From NCBI GenBank assembly GCA_937902445.1, contig CALELJ010000178.1, forward strand, positions 1 through 18,656: 18,656 nucleotides of DNA, given 5' to 3'. Positions 15,088 through 18,656 of this stretch are shown here, piece after piece. The translations under genes and the position numbers were made by a program. The notes beneath the pieces were generated by a model. That model saw nothing but the letters and a program-made list of their open reading frames with translations. It did not search any database and had not been told where the DNA came from. The stretch comes from an uncultured Treponema sp. Its GTDB lineage: Bacteria > Spirochaetota > Spirochaetia > Treponematales > Treponemataceae. The first letter of the stretch is position 1. Every line of letters starts with the position of its first letter.

Positions 15088-16434
15088 ATGTTTGCACCAT
15101 TTGATGAAACAAAAGCCTATGAGGCCTGCAAGAAAATCATAACCCTTCTTGATGAAAAAAAAATTACTCTGGAATATACAGGACGCATCAGTCAGGAACG
15201 TGCAGACAATGGAATTATGATCGGCTCATGTCTTGCAAAAAATGAGTTTGGAAACGTGATGCTTCTTTATACTGTTTCCGGCAATGCAAGAAAAATTGTT
15301 GATTCTGAAAATCTTACAGGCGGAACATTCGTAGCGCCCATTGTCTCAACAGAATCAATCAATGAAGTCCTCAGCTCCAACGACGATAAAATTCACAATC
15401 TGACTGATGAAATAAATTCTGAAAATGATATTGAGCGTAAAAGCATCCTTAAACAACAGCGTGAAAAACTTACTGATGAATCCCTTGCGAAAGTTCATGG
15501 TCTTTATTTCTTTCATTGTTCCGACGGAACCAGAAAAACGCTAAAAGAAATATGTTCAGTCACAAACGGGGGACGCCTGCCGCCTACTGGAACTGGTGAC
15601 TGCTGTGCTCCAAAGCTTCTTGATTACTGCTATGCAAATGCTCTTGCTCCTGTAAGCATGTGCGAAGTTTACTATGGAAACGACACTGGAACAAAAAAAG
15701 CCGGCAATGTTTATGGCCCGTGTGATGAACGCTGTGGAATTATTCTTCCGGAAATGCTTGGCCTCAAAATCCTTTACCGTGATGAGGATATTGTGGTGGT
15801 TGATAAGCAAAGCGGACTGTTGAGTGTTCCTGGACGGGGAAGTGAAAAAAGTGATTCCGTAGAAACAAGATTCCGTAGAATTTATGGAGATGCTGTTGAG
15901 ATAAAACAGCCTGCGGTTCATCGACTTGATATGGAAACAAGCGGTATCATGATTCTTGCCTTAAAAAAAGAAATCCACCGGGAAATGAATATGGCCTTTG
16001 AGCGAGGGGATGTTCAGAAAGAATATGTTGCTCTCCTTGATGGTGTTCTTGCAAGGAAAGGCATCCCGTCCCACGGCCAGAATGAATTGTATTTCCGCCT
16101 TGATGTTGATAACAGACCCCATCAGATTTGGGATGAAGTCTATGGTAAAAAAGCAATTACAGAATGGGATGTCCTTGATGTTGAAAAATACACTGCTCCT
16201 GACGGCTGTCGTCGTGATGTTACAAGAATTCAATACATTCCCCACACAGGAAGAACCCACCAGCTGCGTCTTGTTTCTGCCGACAGCCATGGATTTGGAA
16301 TTCCAATAATCGGTGACACTCTCTACGGTCACTGTGCCCCGGGTGAACGATTGATGCTCCACGCAAAAAAAATCACCTTCCCGCACCCAAGAACAGGGGA
16401 GAAGGTGACCTTTGAATGCAAAGAGCCTTTTTGA
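15088..16434 (+). CDS. RluA-family 23S rRNA/tRNA pseudouridine synthase with N-terminal extension
   Basis: The 448-residue protein (460 if the ATG at 15052 is used) carries a C-terminal RluA catalytic domain. VVVDKQSGLLSVPG opens it, and AVHRLDMETSGIMI holds the catalytic Asp281 in RLD. GRTHQLR and later GDTLYG follow. It isomerises uridine to pseudouridine in rRNA or tRNA. The ~230-residue N-terminal region contains GTGDCCAPKLLDYCYANALAPVSMCEVYYG and a CDERC cluster, a layout also known from RluA-type proteins of Bacteroidetes. Its role is unclear; the cysteines may bind metal. A short coiled coil with many charges (about 100-140) precedes it. The start is supported by MFAPFDETKAYEA and a -10 box six bases upstream. 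Target uridine unknown. Confidence 0.82.
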   Translation: MFAPFDETKAYEACKKIITLLDEKKITLEYTGRISQERADNGIMIGSCLAKNEFGNVMLLYTVSGNARKIVDSENLTGGTFVAPIVSTESINEVLSSNDDKIHNLTDEINSENDIERKSILKQQREKLTDESLAKVHGLYFFHCSDGTRKTLKEICSVTNGGRLPPTGTGDCCAPKLLDYCYANALAPVSMCEVYYGNDTGTKKAGNVYGPCDERCGIILPEMLGLKILYRDEDIVVVDKQSGLLSVPGRGSEKSDSVETRFRRIYGDAVEIKQPAVHRLDMETSGIMILALKKEIHREMNMAFERGDVQKEYVALLDGVLARKGIPSHGQNELYFRLDVDNRPHQIWDEVYGKKAITEWDVLDVEKYTAPDGCRRDVTRIQYIPHTGRTHQLRLVSADSHGFGIPIIGDTLYGHCAPGERLMLHAKKITFPHPRTGEKVTFECKEPF

Positions 16435-16449
16435 TCGGTAAAAATCCGG

Positions 16450-16587
16450 CCCTTCGACAACGCTCAGGGACCCTGGAATCAACCCAGGCCCCCTAGAATT
16501 AATACAGCCCACTAGAATTAATACAGACCCCTAGAATCAACCCAGAATCCCTCGAATTAATACAGGATCCCTGAGCCTGTCGAAGGG
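16450..16587. repeat. Inverted-repeat-bounded repeat element in a convergent intergenic gap
   Basis: The arms cccttcgacaacgctcaggg (left, 16450-16469) and tccctgagcctgtcgaaggg (right, 16568-16587) are near-perfect reverse complements, differing by one mismatch and one inserted base. They enclose ~98 bp of tandem repeats. The core CTTCGACA..GCTCAG is shared with the palindrome at 1823-1870. The element lies between the rluA-type gene (+) and ychF (-), both of which end toward it, so it could fold in the transcripts of either strand and stop transcription or protect 3' ends. Confidence 0.75.
16469..16565. repeat. Five tandem 19-20 bp repeat units
   Basis: Units start at 16469, 16488, 16508, 16527 and 16546, and each ends in cag. 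The consensus is ccCTaGAATtAAtaCAG. Units 1 and 4 read gaatcaacccag, and units 2, 3 and 5 read gaattaatacag, so there are two subtypes. There are no unique spacers, so this is not a CRISPR array. No reading frame here looks coding. Confidence 0.75.
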
Positions 16588-16609
16588 TCCTTAATTAAAC
16601 AATCAATTA

Positions 16610-17740
16610 CTAAACATTAAACTTGAAGAAAAGAACATCGCCGTCCTGAACGACATATTCCTTTCCTTCCTGGCGGTACTTGCCGGCAGCCTTGATTGCG
16701 GCTTCCGACTTGTATTCGCGAAGATCGTCAACAGTGTAGGCTTCAGCCTTGATGAATCCCTTTTCAAAGTCTGTGTGGATTACACCTGCAGCCTGAGGAG
16801 CCTTGTCTCCGGCGTGGATTGTCCATGCGCGGCATTCATCAGCTCCGCCTGTAAAGAATGTACGAAGTCCCATAAGGTGGTAAACTGTGCGTGCAAGAAC
16901 TGTAAGACCTGATTCCTTAAGGCCAACTGAATCCATGAATTCCTTGCGGTCATTTTCATCAGTAATGTCCGACAAATCAGATTCAAACTTACCGCAGATT
17001 ACGATAACTTCAGACTTCTGTTCAGCTGCAAATTTCTTTACTGTCTCAACGTACTTGTTTGTTCCGCTGTCGATGGTGTCCTCGTCAATGTTGCAGACGT
17101 AAACCTGTGGCTTGATTGTCAAAAGGTGAAGCTCGTAGACAGCAGCCTTTTCTTCATCGGTAAGGTCTGCCATGCGTGCGCACTTTCCGTCTTCAAGAAG
17201 AGGCTTGATTTTTTCGACTGCGCTGAAATATGGAGCAAGACGTTTTTCTTCATCCTTTCCAAGTGCACGAATCTGCTTTGTAACTTTTTCTGCATGCTTG
17301 TTGATTGTATCAAGGTCAGCCTGTGCAAGCTCAAAGTCGATTGTAAGGATGTCGCTTTCAGGATCAATCGGCGCATCTGTCTTTGCATCTTCACGGACGT
17401 GCTGAATGTCCGGATTGTCAAAGCAGCGTACAACGTGTGCGATTACTGCTGTCTCACGGATGTTTGCAAGGAATTTGTTTCCAAGACCTTCACCCTGGCT
17501 TGCACCCTTGATGAGACCTGCGATGTCTACGAAGTCAACGGTAGCAGGAATCTTCTTCTTCGGTTCAAAGATCGAGCACATGAAATCAAGACGTTCATCA
17601 GGAAGATCAACGATACCTACGTTTGGATCGATTGTACAGAATGGATAGTTTGCTGCTTCTGCAGGTGCCTTTGTAAGGGCGCTGAAAATTGTTGATTTTC
17701 CAACATTTGGAAGACCAACGATACCGCAAGTAAGTTTCAT
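16610..17740 (-). CDS. ychF: Ribosome-associated ATPase/GTPase YchF (OLA1/Obg family)
   Basis: The 376-residue protein has the full YchF order: G1 GLPNVGKS (9-16), the NYPFCTIDPNVGIV switch region, G3 DIAGLIKGASQGEGLG (72-87), the unusual G4 NIDE (217-220) in place of NKxD, and a C-terminal TGS domain (about 290-374) ending DVLFFKFNV. YchF members prefer ATP over GTP because of the altered G4. They bind ribosomes and are linked to translation and stress responses. Length is normal. A caggag Shine-Dalgarno lies within the last codons of the upstream sulP gene, whose stop is one base from the ychF ATG, so the two are co-transcribed and probably coupled. Confidence 0.95.
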   Translation of the reverse strand: MKLTCGIVGLPNVGKSTIFSALTKAPAEAANYPFCTIDPNVGIVDLPDERLDFMCSIFEPKKKIPATVDFVDIAGLIKGASQGEGLGNKFLANIRETAVIAHVVRCFDNPDIQHVREDAKTDAPIDPESDILTIDFELAQADLDTINKHAEKVTKQIRALGKDEEKRLAPYFSAVEKIKPLLEDGKCARMADLTDEEKAAVYELHLLTIKPQVYVCNIDEDTIDSGTNKYVETVKKFAAEQKSEVIVICGKFESDLSDITDENDRKEFMDSVGLKESGLTVLARTVYHLMGLRTFFTGGADECRAWTIHAGDKAPQAAGVIHTDFEKGFIKAEAYTVDDLREYKSEAAIKAAGKYRQEGKEYVVQDGDVLFFKFNV

Positions 17741-17741
17741 G

Positions 17742-18656
17742 TTAGTTTGCTCCTGTTACTGCCCTTGCTCTTTCGAGGGCGGCGTTGATGTTGGCGCAGA
17801 TGTTTTCTTTGCCAAGTTTTTCTGTCATGCCTGTCTTTTCGCAAAGCAGGAATGGCTGTGTATGGATTCCGCTCAAAATGATTGTGATTCCTTTTCTGTC
17901 GCATGCGGCCTTTGCCTGCTCAAGTGCCTGGATTCCGCCTGCATCAAGATAGATAAGGTTGCGCATACGGAAGATGATGGCCTTGCAGTCAGAGCCTGCA
18001 CGTTCAAGGGCATATTCAAATTTTCTTACTGTTCCAAAGAAGAGGGATCCTTCAATTTCGTAAACCATTACGCCCTTTGGAAGGTCGATGGTTTCTGTAG
18101 ATCCGTCACCCTTGATTCCGGTAACGATCGTTGAGTTTCCAGTTTCAACTTCAGAAAGGTCGATGATTTTCTTGATGAAGAAGAATGCTGCGATGATAAG
18201 ACCAACACCGATTGCATAGGTAAGGTCAACAAATACTGTGATGAGGAATGTTGCAGCAAGTACTGTGATGTCTGATTTCTGTCCCTTAAGAAGTTTTCTG
18301 ATTGAAGGAATACCTGCCATGTTCCATGCAACGTTAATAAGAATTGCGGCAAGAGCCGGCATTGGAATATAAGCTGCGTATTTTCCAAAGAAAAGAAGAA
18401 TTAAAAGCAGCGTAATTGCATGAATCATACCGGCAACAGGGGTTTTACCGCCGTTCTTAATGTTTGTTGCTGTACGGGCAATAGCACCGGTTGCAGGAAT
18501 GCCGCCAAAAACAGGTGATGCAATGTTTGCAATTCCCTGCGCAATAAGTTCAGTATTTGAATCGTGCTTCGTACCAATCATACCGTCTGCAACAACTGCC
18601 GAAAGCAGTGATTCGATTGCGGCAAGAACTGCAATTGAAATTGCGGTCGGGAACAG
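17742..18656 (-). CDS. SulP/SLC26-family anion transporter with STAS domain, 5'-truncated by the window
   Basis: The reading frame continues through the right edge: upstream of the Met at 18581 it reads LFPTAISIAVLAAIESLLSAVVADG, a typical SulP helix, so the start lies outside. The visible ~304 residues cover the family motif NTELIAQGIANIASPVFGGIPATGAIARTATN, the last membrane helices, and a cytoplasmic STAS domain from about 18100 to 17760 (VMVYEIEGSLFFGT and YLDAGGIQALEQ). SulP proteins carry sulfate, bicarbonate or other anions across the inner membrane; the substrate here cannot be decided. In the STAS loop the usual D-(S/T)-x-G pattern reads DAGG, lacking the Ser/Thr. It heads the operon with ychF. 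Confidence 0.92.
   Translation of the reverse strand: MFPTAISIAVLAAIESLLSAVVADGMIGTKHDSNTELIAQGIANIASPVFGGIPATGAIARTATNIKNGGKTPVAGMIHAITLLLILLFFGKYAAYIPMPALAAILINVAWNMAGIPSIRKLLKGQKSDITVLAATFLITVFVDLTYAIGVGLIIAAFFFIKKIIDLSEVETGNSTIVTGIKGDGSTETIDLPKGVMVYEIEGSLFFGTVRKFEYALERAGSDCKAIIFRMRNLIYLDAGGIQALEQAKAACDRKGITIILSGIHTQPFLLCEKTGMTEKLGKENICANINAALERARAVTGAN

Noticed and set aside
16469..16565. CRISPR-like array
   Set aside because: Units of 19-20 bp follow each other without unique spacers, and no cas gene is near.

Overview
The window looks like spirochaete DNA, most likely a gut or rumen Treponema. The reasons are several secreted or lipoprotein genes with short spirochaete-type signal peptides, a BMP/TmpC-type lipoprotein, and the mix of amino-acid, tRNA/rRNA-modification and stringent-response genes. 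This assignment is inference from protein character, not from a marker gene. The first ~1,035 bases differ: they encode a chemotaxis receptor with Lachnospiraceae-like sequence and GAG-rich codon use. They run in frame into the last third of a dihydroxy-acid dehydratase (IlvD) with GAA-rich codon use like the rest of the window. An assembly chimera (or, less likely, a recombination scar) is the simplest reading.

Layout on the + strand: MCP::ilvD chimera (3-1685); a 212-bp non-coding stretch of hairpins and a palindromic repeat (1686-1897); mntP manganese exporter; a small secreted protein closed by a clear intrinsic terminator; then an ilvB-pilZ-rlmM operon with overlapping start/stop codons. 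metA (predicted acetyl-CoA type) lies on the - strand, tail-to-tail with rlmM. It shares a symmetric divergent promoter with a + strand operon: a catalytically degenerate alpha/beta hydrolase, a U32/TrhP-type tRNA hydroxylation protein, a secreted beta-rich protein and a metallophosphoesterase lipoprotein. Next come a RelA/SpoT homologue with a dead hydrolase site and a BMP-family lipoprotein. trmN6 (-) and an RluA-type pseudouridine synthase (+) diverge from each other. A repeat-filled convergent gap (16435-16609) separates them from a - strand sulP-ychF operon that runs off the right edge.

How the genes work together: ilvD and ilvB belong to branched-chain amino-acid synthesis, and metA to methionine synthesis. 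rlmM, trhP, trmN6, the RluA enzyme, ychF and the RSH protein all touch tRNA, ribosome or (p)ppGpp biology. mntP, sulP, the BMP lipoprotein and the secreted proteins belong to the envelope.

The most notable signals are: (1) an RSH enzyme whose (p)ppGpp-hydrolase residues are substituted while every synthetase residue is kept, and which lacks the ACT domain; (2) several genes with a -10 box only 6-7 nt before the ATG and no Shine-Dalgarno, suggesting leaderless mRNAs; (3) a duplicated ilvD tail with only synonymous differences on the two sides of a 119-bp hairpin-rich insertion; (4) an alpha/beta hydrolase with all three catalytic residues replaced; (5) a tandem repeat boxed by inverted repeats related to the palindrome after ilvD. 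I see no CRISPR array, tRNA, rRNA, transposase or defence system.
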